Assembly (NCBI RefSeq): GCF_963675455.1
Contig: NZ_OY776217.1
Coordinates: forward strand, 1,474,001 to 1,538,000
DNA from: Emcibacter sp.
GTDB lineage: Bacteria > Pseudomonadota > Alphaproteobacteria > Sphingomonadales > Emcibacteraceae
DNA: 64,000 nucleotides
Direction: 5' to 3'
Position numbers and translations under genes: made by a program. Positions 34,014 to 43,942 of this stretch are shown piece after piece; position 1 is the first letter of the stretch; each line of letters opens with the position of its first letter. The notes under the pieces are model-generated. The model was not told where the DNA came from. It was given only the letters and a program-made list of their open reading frames with translations, and searched no databases.

Positions 34014-35012
34014 TTAAGCGGCAGCTTCTTTTTTAGCTTTTTGCTTTTCAGCATAGGCAAGGGCAGCTTCACGGACCCACTCGCCGTCTTCATGAGACTT
34101 GATGTGGTTTTCCATGCGCTGCTTGTTGCAGATGCCGTTACCCTGAATAACGTTGTGGAATTCTTCCCAGTCGATCTCGCCGTGATCATAGTGACCGGTT
34201 TCCTCGTTCCATTTCAGATCCGGGTCAGGCAGGGTGATGCCGAGGAATTCGGCCTGGGGCACGGTGGCATCAATAAATTCCTGACGAAGCTGATCGTTGG
34301 TTTTCCGCTTGATTTTCCATTTCATGGACTGGGCAGTATGGGCGCTTTCCTTGTCGCTCGGACCGAACATCATCAGTGACGGCCACCAGAAACGGTTGAC
34401 GGATTCCTGAACCATGGCTTTCTGTTCTTCGGTGCCGCGGGCAAGGGTCAGCAGCAGTTCATATCCCTGACGCTGGTGGAAGCTTTCCTCTTTACAGATC
34501 CGGATCATAGCCCGGCTGTAGGGGCCGTAGGAGCCCTTGGCCAAGGAAACTTGGTTGGTGATGGCGGCGCCGTCAACCAGCCAGCCGATGGTACCGATGT
34601 CGGCCCATGTCAGTGCAGGATAGTTAAAGATGGAGGAATATTTGGCCTTGCCGGCGTGCAGCTGTTCAATCATCTCTGTGCGGGAGGTGCCAAGGGTTTC
34701 AGCAGCACAATAAATATAAAGGCCGTGGCCGCCTTCGTCCTGGATTTTCGCCAGCAGGATGGCCTTGCGGCGCAGGGACGGGGCGCGCGTCAGCCAGTTG
34801 CCTTCCGGCTGCATGCCGATCACTTCGGAATGGGCGTGTTGTGACATCTGGCGAACCAGGGTTTTCCGGTATGCTTCGGGCATCCAGTCCTGTGCTTCAA
34901 TCTTGATGTCAGCGTCGATTTTTTCCTGGAATTGTTTCTCCAGTTTGGCCTGTTCCTCACTCGTGGGTTCAGCCAGTTTGATCGCTTTCTGAATGGATGT
35001 ATCGCCGTACAT
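34014..35012 (-). CDS. paaA: Phenylacetyl-CoA epoxidase catalytic subunit PaaA
   Basis: PaaA holds the di-iron site that epoxidises the ring of phenylacetyl-CoA. The 332-residue protein has the ferritin-like fold with the iron ligands in conserved helices: QDEGGHGLYIY (about 112-122), ESFHQRQGYELL and the region SQHAHSEVIGMQPE. The start at 35012 (MYGDTSIQ) is chosen by AAAGGGG just upstream and by family length; the open frame continues further upstream without a better site. It is the first gene of the operon and lies 122 bases after paaX, with an operator-like repeat between them. Confidence 0.95.
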   Translation of the reverse strand: MYGDTSIQKAIKLAEPTSEEQAKLEKQFQEKIDADIKIEAQDWMPEAYRKTLVRQMSQHAHSEVIGMQPEGNWLTRAPSLRRKAILLAKIQDEGGHGLYIYCAAETLGTSRTEMIEQLHAGKAKYSSIFNYPALTWADIGTIGWLVDGAAITNQVSLAKGSYGPYSRAMIRICKEESFHQRQGYELLLTLARGTEEQKAMVQESVNRFWWPSLMMFGPSDKESAHTAQSMKWKIKRKTNDQLRQEFIDATVPQAEFLGITLPDPDLKWNEETGHYDHGEIDWEEFHNVIQGNGICNKQRMENHIKSHEDGEWVREAALAYAEKQKAKKEAAA

Positions 35013-35090
35013 GAGACCCCTTTCGCAATATTTGCTGTTGTTTAATTCGGGACATAATATGTTACAAAAAAATAAATAAATCAATAAAAA

Positions 35091-35115
35091 ATGTATCACG
35101 TTTATATGTGATTGA
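35091..35115. promoter_or_regulatory. Candidate PaaX operator upstream of paaA
   Basis: ATGTATCACG at 35091 is followed eight bases later by GTGATTGAT, giving an imperfect inverted repeat TATCAC-N8-GTGATT in an otherwise A/T-rich promoter region. A similar TGTGTATCATT occurs at 36110-36120 between paaX and paaI. The shared TGTATCA core suggests one regulator, presumably PaaX, acting at both places. Confidence 0.4.
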
Positions 35116-35134
35116 TTTATATAGTGAAATGGGT

Positions 35135-36055
35135 TTAGAGCCCGCCAAAACGCTGATAGAATATCGCCGAAGGGGCAGGAAGAGGGCCGTCGGCTGTTTC
35201 CAGATTCTGGCTGAAGAATCTCTCTGACCCATCCAGCAGAAGCAGATAAATATTGCGACACAGCTGATGGGCTGACGTGCCTTCCCACTGGGCCGGGAGA
35301 AGCCCTGTCGGCAGCAGGGGATCCCTGAGCAGTATCTTCCGGTAGTCATGAATAATCAGGATACGCAACAGGGCGCATTCTTCATCGGATGACAGGGGCG
35401 ATTCCTTCAGTGATTTATAGACCGGCCGGTAGCGGAGCAGGAAATCGTGATAATGCTGGCTAAGATCTGCCAGATCCCAGCATTCGTGAACAAGCTTGTC
35501 GAGGGCCTTGCCACTGGTCAGGTTATGCCGGGCCTTGTTCAGGATGATCGCTTCATCCTGGACTTCGTTCAGTTCTAGGGTCTGTTTCAGAGCTCCCATA
35601 TCCGGATTGGGATGGGCGAGAAGTCCTGCGGCCAGGTTGCCGAAGCCAAGCCAACCCAGTTCCCGCCGAAGGGTATCTTTCTTTTGTTTCAGATGGCCTG
35701 GCAGGAAAACCAGGCACCAGGTGCCGTCCCAGTCGGTTTGCGGGCCTGCGTAAATACGCGGCGTGGCACTCTGAAATCTTTTCCGGCCGCTGGCGGTCAG
35801 GCTGTAATAACTTTTCCGGCCGACCTGGTTGGCGGCCAGCCAGTTGTCCTTGCTCAGCCTTGAAATCGTGGTCCGCACGAGTCGCCCGTTAAGTCCCAGC
35901 GGCTCCAGCAGGTTAATCAGGCTGCCAAGCCAGACGGTCCCGCCTCGCGGTGCGATGGCATCACCATAGACAGTCATAATGAGGGAACCCGCCCTGATGG
36001 GTTGCCTTTGCTCAAAATCCCTGATTAGTTTTTTTAATTGCGACGTTGATGACAT
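35135..36055 (-). CDS. paaX: Phenylacetate catabolism repressor PaaX
   Basis: PaaX represses phenylacetate genes until phenylacetyl-CoA binds. The 306-residue protein opens with the PaaX winged helix (SLIMTVYGDAIAPRGGTVWL about 22-41, LVRTTISRLSKDNWL), then the central PaaX domain (WDGTWCLVFLP) and the C-terminal PaaX_C part. It is transcribed toward paaA and is divergent from paaI, placing it between both target units. It lies 122 bases before paaA. Confidence 0.94.
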   Translation of the reverse strand: MSSTSQLKKLIRDFEQRQPIRAGSLIMTVYGDAIAPRGGTVWLGSLINLLEPLGLNGRLVRTTISRLSKDNWLAANQVGRKSYYSLTASGRKRFQSATPRIYAGPQTDWDGTWCLVFLPGHLKQKKDTLRRELGWLGFGNLAAGLLAHPNPDMGALKQTLELNEVQDEAIILNKARHNLTSGKALDKLVHECWDLADLSQHYHDFLLRYRPVYKSLKESPLSSDEECALLRILIIHDYRKILLRDPLLPTGLLPAQWEGTSAHQLCRNIYLLLLDGSERFFSQNLETADGPLPAPSAIFYQRFGGL

Positions 36056-36137
36056 CTACATATTCTTATCGAGATAATTCTATCATAATTAAAGTATACA
36101 TTTTCAGTTTGTGTATCATTTCAGGCGAGAATATACA

Positions 36138-36620
36138 ATGACAGAACAAGATGCCAGTGACGGTGCCGGTGACGGCGAAAGTCCTTTATCCTTTGCCCGG
36201 CAGGTTGCCGATGCCATGTATGCAAAGGATGTTGCCGCCCAGAACATGGGCATCAAGCTCTCGAAAATAAGTCCCGGATATGCGGTAATGACCATGTTGG
36301 TCAGCGATAAAATGCTGAATGGTCATGCCATTTGTCATGGCGGATATATTTTCGCCCTTGCCGACACGGCCTTCGCCTTTGCCTGCAATACGGCAAATAT
36401 TACAACAGTAACCCTGGCCAATAATATCACCTTTCTGGCTCCTGCGAAGGAAGGCGATATGCTGACCGCTGTCGCGGAAGTCCAGAATCAGGCCGGCCGG
36501 ACGGGGCTGTGTGATGTGATCATCTCCAATCAGGAGGGAACAAAGATCGCCATGGTCAGGGGCAACAGCTACCGGCTCAAGAGCAAGATTGTCGAAGGCA
36601 TGCCAAGCGTCGATCTCTAG
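36138..36620 (+). CDS. paaI: Hydroxyphenylacetyl-CoA thioesterase PaaI
   Basis: PaaI is a hotdog-fold thioesterase that rescues CoA from dead-end ring intermediates of phenylacetate breakdown. The 160-residue protein has the signature HGGYIFALADTAFAFACN (about residues 65-82), with the catalytic Asp in LADTAFAF. The start at 36138 (MTEQDA) is chosen because the upstream in-frame codon at 36111 lies in the presumed promoter/operator. It is divergent from paaX and so likely under the same control as paaABCDE. Confidence 0.93.
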   Translation: MTEQDASDGAGDGESPLSFARQVADAMYAKDVAAQNMGIKLSKISPGYAVMTMLVSDKMLNGHAICHGGYIFALADTAFAFACNTANITTVTLANNITFLAPAKEGDMLTAVAEVQNQAGRTGLCDVIISNQEGTKIAMVRGNSYRLKSKIVEGMPSVDL

Positions 36621-36644
36621 GCGGGCTCGCCTGCTTCGTGTTTC

Positions 36645-39600
36645 CTAATAATCCCATGACCAGCGAATGGACAGGCTGTTGTCCTGATCCAGGGTTCTTT
36701 TGGTAACCAGTGACAGGCTTTTGGTCAGGTCCACTTCCACTGACTGGGCGGTGGCGCCGGTGGTGCTGGAGGTGGTGAATTCCACATAAATATTATTGGT
36801 CAGATATTTCCCGCCCGAAATCAGCGTGCCATGGTCCCCTTGTTGATCGGAGCCGATGGACAGCCGGTCGATGCCGATGCTTCCCCGCATTTTATCCAGC
36901 ATACCTGGCCCGCCACTGCCGGACAGGGCTTGGATTGAACTGGCAAGCTGAACGGCCTCCCAGGCGGAAAGCTCGGTCACTGAAGTGCCGAACAGGATCC
37001 TCGACAATATTTCATCCTGCGGCAGTTCCGGCATCGAGGTAATGGTCAGGGCCGGGTGTGCGGCCGTGCCTCCTATTTTGATGTAGGCCGTCAGATTGGT
37101 CATATTGAGTTCTGATTCAATATTCAGAGCCGGATCGTTGGACGCATTGCCTGGAAATCTGATTTCACCCCGGGTCAGGTTGAAGCGCTTACCAGAGAAA
37201 CTGAAGGTGCCCTTAACCAGAGTGATTGTGCCATTGATAATGACTTCGTCAGAGGAGCCGGAAACTTCCAGATCACCGGCCCATTCGGAATCAAGACCGC
37301 GGCCGCGAACGAACACCCGTTTGGGGGCCTTCAGGGTCAGGTCAAGGAAAAGCGGGCCTATATGCCTTTTCTTCAGGGCGGGTTCCGCACCATTCCTCTG
37401 TCCATCGTTAATTTCCACCACATCGGTTTCTATCAGGTTGCCGGGGCCTTGGTCGACCAGGTTGATATTGGCCCTGTTCACGTCCACTGTGCCGTTGAGC
37501 GAAAGGGTTTGATCGGTTTTTTTCAGGGAAAGGCCGGTGGAGGCAACAATTTCCAGGCTTGGCTGGCGGTATAGATGTGCCTCGTCAACGTTAATGCTGA
37601 CGTCGGCAGTATAGGAAAGGTCCGGTTCCACACTGATCCATCCCTCGGCCCCGAGCCTGCCGCTATTGCCGTCGGTGGCCGTCAGTTTCTGCAAGGTCAG
37701 TTTATTCTCCCGGATACTGCTTTCCAGTACAATGTCCTGGGCTACAAAGCCGCTCTGGATATTTTCATAGCGGCCATCAATGAATCTCACCTGTCCCTCA
37801 AAACGAGGATCGTTGAGTGTGCCCTTGACCGTCATCCGGCCAATTGTCGTGCCGGAAAGATCATGGTTATACAGGTTGAGCATGGGCCATAACGGCTCGA
37901 TTCTGCCGTCCCAGTCCAGACTGACCGAGAAGGGCGAGGCGTAGTCAATCCGGTAATTCCGCCCGCTGAAATCATAGTTGGACGGCAGGTCTGCTGAAAG
38001 CTCGATCAGCTTGTCTTCGGCAAGATCAAGCCTGCTTTTTACGGACAGGCGCTGTTCCATCATATCGACGATCAGGCCAAGTTTCAGATCCGGATCAATG
38101 GCGTATAGTTGCTGCGCTGTATCGAAGCTGCTGACAGTTATGTCGCCGGTGCCGGAGAACCTGTCTTTGTCAGCGGACACGTCCAGTTTGCCGTCAACAA
38201 TCCCGGTGAAGGGCAGGTCCGTCAGCAGGTTGTTAAGGATACGAAAGTCTGCGTGGCTGGCAACTGTATGGGCCGTAACCTGACCCGGACTACTGCTGAA
38301 AGCCACCTGCAGGCTCCCCTCCCCCAGGGAAAGGTGGGCAGGACGCAGGGTAATGCTGTCACCGGTTTTCTCAAGATGCAGGGGGGCGATGGTCTTGAGC
38401 GGTATGTTGTTGATTTGCCCGGCAAGCGAGGCATCAAGAACAAGTTTCTCATCTTCTGTTTTTATCAGCTGGCCCTCTGTCGTCAGGGCGAGAGGATTTG
38501 TCTGGGTGCCGCTGGCTTCGATTCTGAAGCTGGATTTCCGGTCCGCATGATCAAGTTTCAGGCTGAGGGCGGCAAGCTCAACGGCAGGGAGGGACAGGCC
38601 ACGGGCTGTGGCAGACAGGTCCAGTTCCGGCAGGTGATCCGCGGCAACATAGCGTCCGGACCATTCGGTCTGTTCAAGGCCCAGGACATCTCCCTCCGGT
38701 AAACTCAGGCGCAGGTCTTGTACCGCGCCCGAGGAGGAAAGCTGTTGCTGCCCGTCCTGATCGTCAAGGTGCAGGATCGCATTCAGGGTTCCTTCAAATA
38801 AATTGGCAGCTTTCTGGCTGCGCTGGTTTTCAGGCACGGCATTTAATGTGATTTCGCCCTTGAGGGAAGAACCGGCCGGCACATCGATATAGCCCTCGGC
38901 TTGCAGAGGGCCAAATAGGGCAGATATGCTGGAAACATGGATTGTTTTTTCTGCCGTGCGCGCCGTGCGGGCAGAAATATCCAGGGGGCCAAAGTCGGAA
39001 TCTGCTGTCAGTTTCAAGGTGCCCTGAAGCGTATCTGCAACATCTTTGAAGCTGGCAGACAGGTCCAGACCTGACAAGGAAATCCCCTGCAGGTCCAGAT
39101 GGTCAAGGCTGGTGTTCGCTGTCAGGTCGGGTGAGGCAAGTGGCCCGGCAATCGTTCCGGCTATTTCAAGGTTGCCGGTCAGTTGAAACCCGCTTGTGCG
39201 GTTCAGCTTATCAAGCCCGGTGAAGGAAAGACTGTAGCTGCTGTCATGCAGGATCTGTTGCGGATCTGTGGACAGTTGTCCGGCAAGTCTGACGTGTGAT
39301 CCTGTGATCTCTGTGCTGACCGCGAGGCTGCCGTCCGGGACAATATTGACCTGGCTTTGGAGGCTCGGTTCGGGGCCGGTTAAATCGTCCAGCAGGTCAT
39401 CACCGGTCGAGAGGCCGGTGCTCCTGCCTGTCAGGTCGAGGGTGAGTGAGGTCTCATTGCTTTCCCGGCGGGCCGAGATATCAAAACTGACATCACCGGA
39501 TATCTTGTCCCCAAGATGCGCAATGCTGCTGTTCAGTGTGCCCGAAAAGTCAAGCGGGCCGCCGTTCAGGTTGATCACTCCGCTGGCCATAAGGTGTGAT

Positions 39601-41012
39601 GGTTCGTTTCGCAGGGATATCCGGTCAAATTTGACATTATTATGTGACCGGTTGAAACGGCCGCCGCTCTGCCAGACCACAGGCAGGGGAATATAGCCGG
39701 TTACGGAATCATCGCCTGACAGGCTTAGTCCAGCCAGGGTGCCGGAGCTGTTAAACGCAACTTCATCGCCGGTCATATTAGCGTTTAACACAGCAGAGGT
39801 TTCGAGGCGGGTTTTATCCCTGGTCTCAAAGGCAAGCCGGTCGCTGTTCAGGCTGAAGGAGGGCCGGGTCAGGCTGCCGGTTACCGTGCCGTTGGCGACA
39901 AAGGGAGCTATGGTCATGCTGCCCAGGGTAGCGGCTTTTTTTAATTCAATGGTATAGCGGACATTATCCAGCATGGTCAGGTCTTCGGTATGCAGCCTAC
40001 CATCCGCATTAAGTCTGGCAGAGACTGTATCAATATCAACGGACAGATGCTTGAGATCTTCTTTGCTGTTTGGCTTGAGGAGAATGGAAAGCCGGATCGT
40101 GTCCTGAAGCAGGTCAATATCTTTCAGGTCGGCCTGCAGTCCGGGATCGATGTTGGCCGAAATGGCAAAGACTTCTTTTTTATTGCTGATCTGCGCCTCG
40201 CCCAGCAACATGTTGCCCTGAAGGACAGCCAGTTTTCCGTCCCAGTCGTCGCGCGGGCCTTTCCCTTTTAAACGGAAGGCAATGTCCTCCTTCAGGTCGG
40301 TGCCGAGAAGGGTTGCAACCAGCCCTCGTGCTGGAATGTACAGCTGCCCGTTGAGGGACAGATAATCGTCCGGTTTGTCATAGCTCAGATCAAGCGCCAG
40401 TTCCTCCCTGACATCGCCGAGACGCTGCAGGAAAAATCCGATGGTAAATTGCTGTTCCCGGCTTTCGTACAGCTGTCCGTGGCTGGTCAGCTGCATCGGG
40501 CGCCCGGTGACGGTGCTGTCGAGGTTGATCTCGAACAGGTCAAATTCTTCAATGCGCAAATTAAACGGCAAATCCGGCAGGGCCAGCGGGGCAGGCTCCT
40601 GTACAGTATTGTTTGAACCCTCTGCGCCGGCTGCCGGTGAGCGGGCAATGTTGAATTTTTTAGCCGACAGGCTGGAGATATCCACTGTCCGCGACAGCAA
40701 AGACCAGGGTTTCCATGCTATTTCAGTTGACTGCAGGTCGGCCCACATACCCTGGCTGTCCTTGAAACGAATGCTGTCCACTCGAAGCCTGCCAAAGATA
40801 GAGCCTGTAACTTTACCGATTTCAACGCTGGACGTCTCATCCCCGAGTTTTCCGTTCAGCCAGCTGACCAGCTGGCGTTTGCCGGGAGGTGTATCCAGAT
40901 AAAGAAGACCGGTTCCGCAAATTGCAATTAGGAGGGTCAGAACCAGGCCGGCCCAGAGGGCCAGCCTGAAAAATACTCCGGGAGAGAAATATTTGCCTAA
41001 GTCAGGTTTCAT
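36645..41012 (-). CDS. tamB: Translocation and assembly module inner-membrane component TamB
   Basis: TamB is a very large periplasm-spanning beta-taco protein that works with TamA in outer-membrane protein assembly and phospholipid transport. The 1455-residue product has one N-terminal membrane anchor (about 15-36), a long stretch of repetitive beta structure, and the conserved C-terminal DUF490/TamB domain (about 1130-1455, including GTAAHPALTITSMPELPQDE, read as family hallmark, and ILSRILFGTS). It ends with an aromatic strand (SIRWSWDY). The gene starts at a TGATG overlap with tamA, so the two are translationally coupled. Confidence 0.94.
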   Translation of the reverse strand: MKPDLGKYFSPGVFFRLALWAGLVLTLLIAICGTGLLYLDTPPGKRQLVSWLNGKLGDETSSVEIGKVTGSIFGRLRVDSIRFKDSQGMWADLQSTEIAWKPWSLLSRTVDISSLSAKKFNIARSPAAGAEGSNNTVQEPAPLALPDLPFNLRIEEFDLFEINLDSTVTGRPMQLTSHGQLYESREQQFTIGFFLQRLGDVREELALDLSYDKPDDYLSLNGQLYIPARGLVATLLGTDLKEDIAFRLKGKGPRDDWDGKLAVLQGNMLLGEAQISNKKEVFAISANIDPGLQADLKDIDLLQDTIRLSILLKPNSKEDLKHLSVDIDTVSARLNADGRLHTEDLTMLDNVRYTIELKKAATLGSMTIAPFVANGTVTGSLTRPSFSLNSDRLAFETRDKTRLETSAVLNANMTGDEVAFNSSGTLAGLSLSGDDSVTGYIPLPVVWQSGGRFNRSHNNVKFDRISLRNEPSHLMASGVINLNGGPLDFSGTLNSSIAHLGDKISGDVSFDISARRESNETSLTLDLTGRSTGLSTGDDLLDDLTGPEPSLQSQVNIVPDGSLAVSTEITGSHVRLAGQLSTDPQQILHDSSYSLSFTGLDKLNRTSGFQLTGNLEIAGTIAGPLASPDLTANTSLDHLDLQGISLSGLDLSASFKDVADTLQGTLKLTADSDFGPLDISARTARTAEKTIHVSSISALFGPLQAEGYIDVPAGSSLKGEITLNAVPENQRSQKAANLFEGTLNAILHLDDQDGQQQLSSSGAVQDLRLSLPEGDVLGLEQTEWSGRYVAADHLPELDLSATARGLSLPAVELAALSLKLDHADRKSSFRIEASGTQTNPLALTTEGQLIKTEDEKLVLDASLAGQINNIPLKTIAPLHLEKTGDSITLRPAHLSLGEGSLQVAFSSSPGQVTAHTVASHADFRILNNLLTDLPFTGIVDGKLDVSADKDRFSGTGDITVSSFDTAQQLYAIDPDLKLGLIVDMMEQRLSVKSRLDLAEDKLIELSADLPSNYDFSGRNYRIDYASPFSVSLDWDGRIEPLWPMLNLYNHDLSGTTIGRMTVKGTLNDPRFEGQVRFIDGRYENIQSGFVAQDIVLESSIRENKLTLQKLTATDGNSGRLGAEGWISVEPDLSYTADVSINVDEAHLYRQPSLEIVASTGLSLKKTDQTLSLNGTVDVNRANINLVDQGPGNLIETDVVEINDGQRNGAEPALKKRHIGPLFLDLTLKAPKRVFVRGRGLDSEWAGDLEVSGSSDEVIINGTITLVKGTFSFSGKRFNLTRGEIRFPGNASNDPALNIESELNMTNLTAYIKIGGTAAHPALTITSMPELPQDEILSRILFGTSVTELSAWEAVQLASSIQALSGSGGPGMLDKMRGSIGIDRLSIGSDQQGDHGTLISGGKYLTNNIYVEFTTSSTTGATAQSVEVDLTKSLSLVTKRTLDQDNSLSIRWSWDY

Positions 41013-42814
41013 CAGAAGGCCTGCCCCAGACTGATATACAGGTGAAAGCGGCTTTCGCCGGGCAGACGGTTCAACGGCGTGGCGGCATCCACCCGGAGGG
41101 GGCCGAAACTTGTGTGGTAGCGAACGCCGAGGCCTGCCCCCCAGCGAAAGCCGGTAAAGCGCGGCAGAACCTTCTCATAAACATTGCCGCCATCCATAAA
41201 GGGAACGAGGCTCAGGGTATCAGATATATGCACCCGCATTTCCGCATTGATCTCCGCAACGGATCGCCCGCCTGTGGGATCACCGGAAGCATCCCGGGGG
41301 CCGATGTCCTGATATCCATAGCCCCGGACTGAACCGCCGCCACCGCTGAAAAATCGCTCTTTTGCCGGCAATTCGTCAAAGCTGATGCCGTAAACTGATC
41401 CCACCCGTGCCCTTGCTGCCAGAACAAAATCATGATCGCCGTCCAGCGGGTAATAACCGCTCACATTGATCTCACTGCGCAGATAAAACTCGTTTGATCC
41501 GTTAAAAATAAAGCTGGGGGCAGTGCTGACGGACGCCCTGAAACCTTTGGTCGGATCGAGGATATCGTTGGAATTATCCCAGCGCACACCGACCGGCAGG
41601 GCCGCCAGCCAGTAGTTTCGGTCGTTGTCGGAATTGCTGATGTCGCTATATTGGCTGAAAACAGAAACGCTTGCCGCCAGATTATTGGTCAGAAGACGTT
41701 CGAGCCCGACTCTCCCGTCGGCGGTCAGGGCATCATAGGCATCGGTATTTTCATTCTTCAGGCTGGTTTCAATGATCAGGGTCTGGTCAAGTCGTCTGAA
41801 GTTGGGTTTATCCAGCCGGGCGCTCAGGGATTGCTCGATTTCTGCCAGATGGGCGCCGATCAGAAGTTTCTCGCCATTGCCGAAAATATTGCGATGCTGC
41901 CAGGACGCGTCACTGCTGAGACCGTCACTGGTGGCATAACCGCCGGAGACACTGATTGTCCTGTGCTTGTTTTCCGTCACCTCGACTATGATATCCCGGT
42001 CCACAGTTTCCTGATCCGCCAGGGTAATCTTTATACTGCGAAACAGGCCGGTTCCGGACAGGCGGGACCGCAAATCATCGACTTTTTGCTGGCTGAAGAA
42101 TTCTCCCGGCTGCCAGGAAATCATCCGTGCGGGATAACTTTCATTGACGGATGACAGTCCCTCAAATTCTACATTTCCAAAGCGGATGCGTATCCCGGGC
42201 GTGACGATAAATTCCACAGATGCAGTTCTTGTAGCATGATCAACGACAATTTTACGGTCTTCCACCCGGGCGAAGGGAAATCCCAGTTCCGGAAAGGCGA
42301 CAATCATTCTGGTCTGGGCTGTAATGGTCTCCTCGGATCGCAGGGGCGTTCCTTTCTCAAGCGCCAGGGCAGCAAACGCTTTTTCCCTTATCTCCTCGTC
42401 AGGTGTCGTCGTGTAGGTAATCTCAATCTTGTCCAGAATATAACGCGGGCCAGGAATCAGGGTGATGATGACGTCGAACCTGTTCTCCCGACGGGAAAGT
42501 TTCTCTGTGATTTGATTGTTGTAATATCCTTCAGCCCGCAGAATTCGTCGCATCAGGTCAACATCCTGCTTCAGTCTGGCTCTCAGGTTGGAGACAGAGG
42601 CGAATGGTTCCGAATTTTTGTTCAACAGAACCGAATGGTTCTCGAAGGTCTGCCGTACGGTGCTGTCCGGAAGTTTCTCAAAACCCTGGATGTCAAGACC
42701 GTAGGAGAATTTCTCGCGGGCATGAAGATCGGTTCCGGCGAGGGCCATGCAAAAGAGCAGAAAAATGCATATCCGGCCCCGTGCGAGAACTAGGCTTCGG
42801 GAGCGGGAAAACAT
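41012..42814 (-). CDS. tamA: Translocation and assembly module outer-membrane component TamA
   Basis: TamA is an Omp85-family outer-membrane beta barrel. The 600-residue precursor has a signal peptide (hydrophobic ICIFLLFCMALAG near residues 15-27), three POTRA domains (about 40-280) and a 16-strand barrel (about 290-600) with the Omp85 motif GSVRGYGYQDIGP and a C-terminal aromatic residue (SLGQAF). The start at 42814 (MFSRSRSL) is preferred; a TTG eight codons upstream has no ribosome site. It is the first gene of tamA-tamB, whose products span both membranes. Confidence 0.93.
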   Translation of the reverse strand: MFSRSRSLVLARGRICIFLLFCMALAGTDLHAREKFSYGLDIQGFEKLPDSTVRQTFENHSVLLNKNSEPFASVSNLRARLKQDVDLMRRILRAEGYYNNQITEKLSRRENRFDVIITLIPGPRYILDKIEITYTTTPDEEIREKAFAALALEKGTPLRSEETITAQTRMIVAFPELGFPFARVEDRKIVVDHATRTASVEFIVTPGIRIRFGNVEFEGLSSVNESYPARMISWQPGEFFSQQKVDDLRSRLSGTGLFRSIKITLADQETVDRDIIVEVTENKHRTISVSGGYATSDGLSSDASWQHRNIFGNGEKLLIGAHLAEIEQSLSARLDKPNFRRLDQTLIIETSLKNENTDAYDALTADGRVGLERLLTNNLAASVSVFSQYSDISNSDNDRNYWLAALPVGVRWDNSNDILDPTKGFRASVSTAPSFIFNGSNEFYLRSEINVSGYYPLDGDHDFVLAARARVGSVYGISFDELPAKERFFSGGGGSVRGYGYQDIGPRDASGDPTGGRSVAEINAEMRVHISDTLSLVPFMDGGNVYEKVLPRFTGFRWGAGLGVRYHTSFGPLRVDAATPLNRLPGESRFHLYISLGQAF

Positions 42815-42941
42815 GTTTTTGCTATTCTCTGCCTGCAAGGACTGAAATTCCTGACTAACTGTATTTTATTCTGAGTAAAGCAGTATAGGTGCAAATCTTG
42901 TCCGAAATAAATCCATTATCTATCATTCGGCCAAGAAACAA

Positions 42942-42962
42942 CCCTGTCATGTGCAGACAGGG
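42942..42962 (-). terminator. Probable terminator of the SapC-family gene
   Basis: A seven-base perfect stem (CCCTGTC / GACAGGG) with a seven-base loop is followed on the minus strand by a T-rich stretch (TTGTTTCTT), about 40 bases past the SapC-family stop. The rest of the 187-base gap before tamA shows nothing further. Confidence 0.6.
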
Positions 42963-43001
42963 CTCTTATTGGTGTTATCGGCATTCAAAGAATGGCGTAG
43001 A

Positions 43002-43727
43002 CTATGAAACCGGATTTTCCGACAGGCTCATGTTATGAAGCCTGTGAATTTGATGGAGCGAAGCCAGCTGCGCATAGATTGCTGGCAGAAGCCCTTGCTT
43101 GCGCAATTCTTCAAATTCTTCCGCTGGCAAGGCGTCCAGTTTTTTCTCATCGATGGAGAATATTCCTCCGATGTTGACCTTTTCCTGCTGGTCTCCGTAA
43201 TTGACGGAAAGGCTGCTTTCGGTGATAAGGTCTTTTTTCGCCAGCGTGCCGATGAAATGTTTCGATACCTGAATATGATCGAAATGCTCTGTTACGGTCT
43301 TTTTGCAGTTCTCAAGAAAATCTGTTCCTTTGCCCTCTTCATCAAACAGTGGATGCCCTTCCGTTTCGCTAATCAGTATACTGTTCTCATCAATTGTCAG
43401 GACAAACTCTTCTTTATTCTCGTTAGGTGTTCTGGCCAGGCTGAAGGGATAGATCACTATGCTGGCCGGAATATAAATGCCATTCCATTTACCACCGTTG
43501 GTAACAAGGTTTTCACCAGGCTTCAGGCCCATCATAACGACGGCGTGAAAGTCGTCGCCATTCTGGGGTTTGACAAAAACCACTGGCAGGCTTGTTGCAG
43601 TTTTGACAAATTCATGGAGTGCTATCGGCGCGAGGTGCTGACCCTGAATATGAGCAAAATCAGTATGATTTTTTATTCTGAACTTGCGATGAGTTTCATT
43701 GTTGATAGTAGCGAATTTAGGTGTCAT
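43002..43727 (-). CDS. SapC family protein
   Basis: The 241-residue soluble protein matches the SapC family: LAPIALHEFVKTATSLPVVF (about 32-51), GLKPGENLVTNGGKWNGIYIP (about 67-87), YPFSLAR, and the glutamate-rich stretch before GIFSIDEKKLDALP. SapC members often sit beside TonB-dependent receptors and flavin-dependent halogenases, but none is here; it is a single gene with its own terminator. The function is not established and the family name comes from an unrelated S-layer context. I see no signal peptide. Confidence 0.8.
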   Translation of the reverse strand: MTPKFATINNETHRKFRIKNHTDFAHIQGQHLAPIALHEFVKTATSLPVVFVKPQNGDDFHAVVMMGLKPGENLVTNGGKWNGIYIPASIVIYPFSLARTPNENKEEFVLTIDENSILISETEGHPLFDEEGKGTDFLENCKKTVTEHFDHIQVSKHFIGTLAKKDLITESSLSVNYGDQQEKVNIGGIFSIDEKKLDALPAEEFEELRKQGLLPAIYAQLASLHQIHRLHNMSLSENPVS

Positions 43728-43942
43728 TTTCTATCCCGTATTTTTGCAGATACTGTGATGTCCGGCGTTTATTTGAAGGATTGCGGACATTCTATTACGT
43801 GCCATTAGTATTGCTTTTCCAGTGGAAATACAAGGCTGAATGGGTCAGTAAACCTATCTCTACTGGATAATTTGTTGCACTTTTTTATTTTCCCGGTCAG
43901 CATAATCAGCCAACAGGAAAGAAAATATACGGATTGGATTTC

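Noticed and set aside
34014..35288. Longer PaaA with a 92-residue N-terminal extension
   Set aside because: The extension is not PaaA-like, crosses the presumed promoter and operator, and a good ribosome site precedes the internal ATG at 35012.
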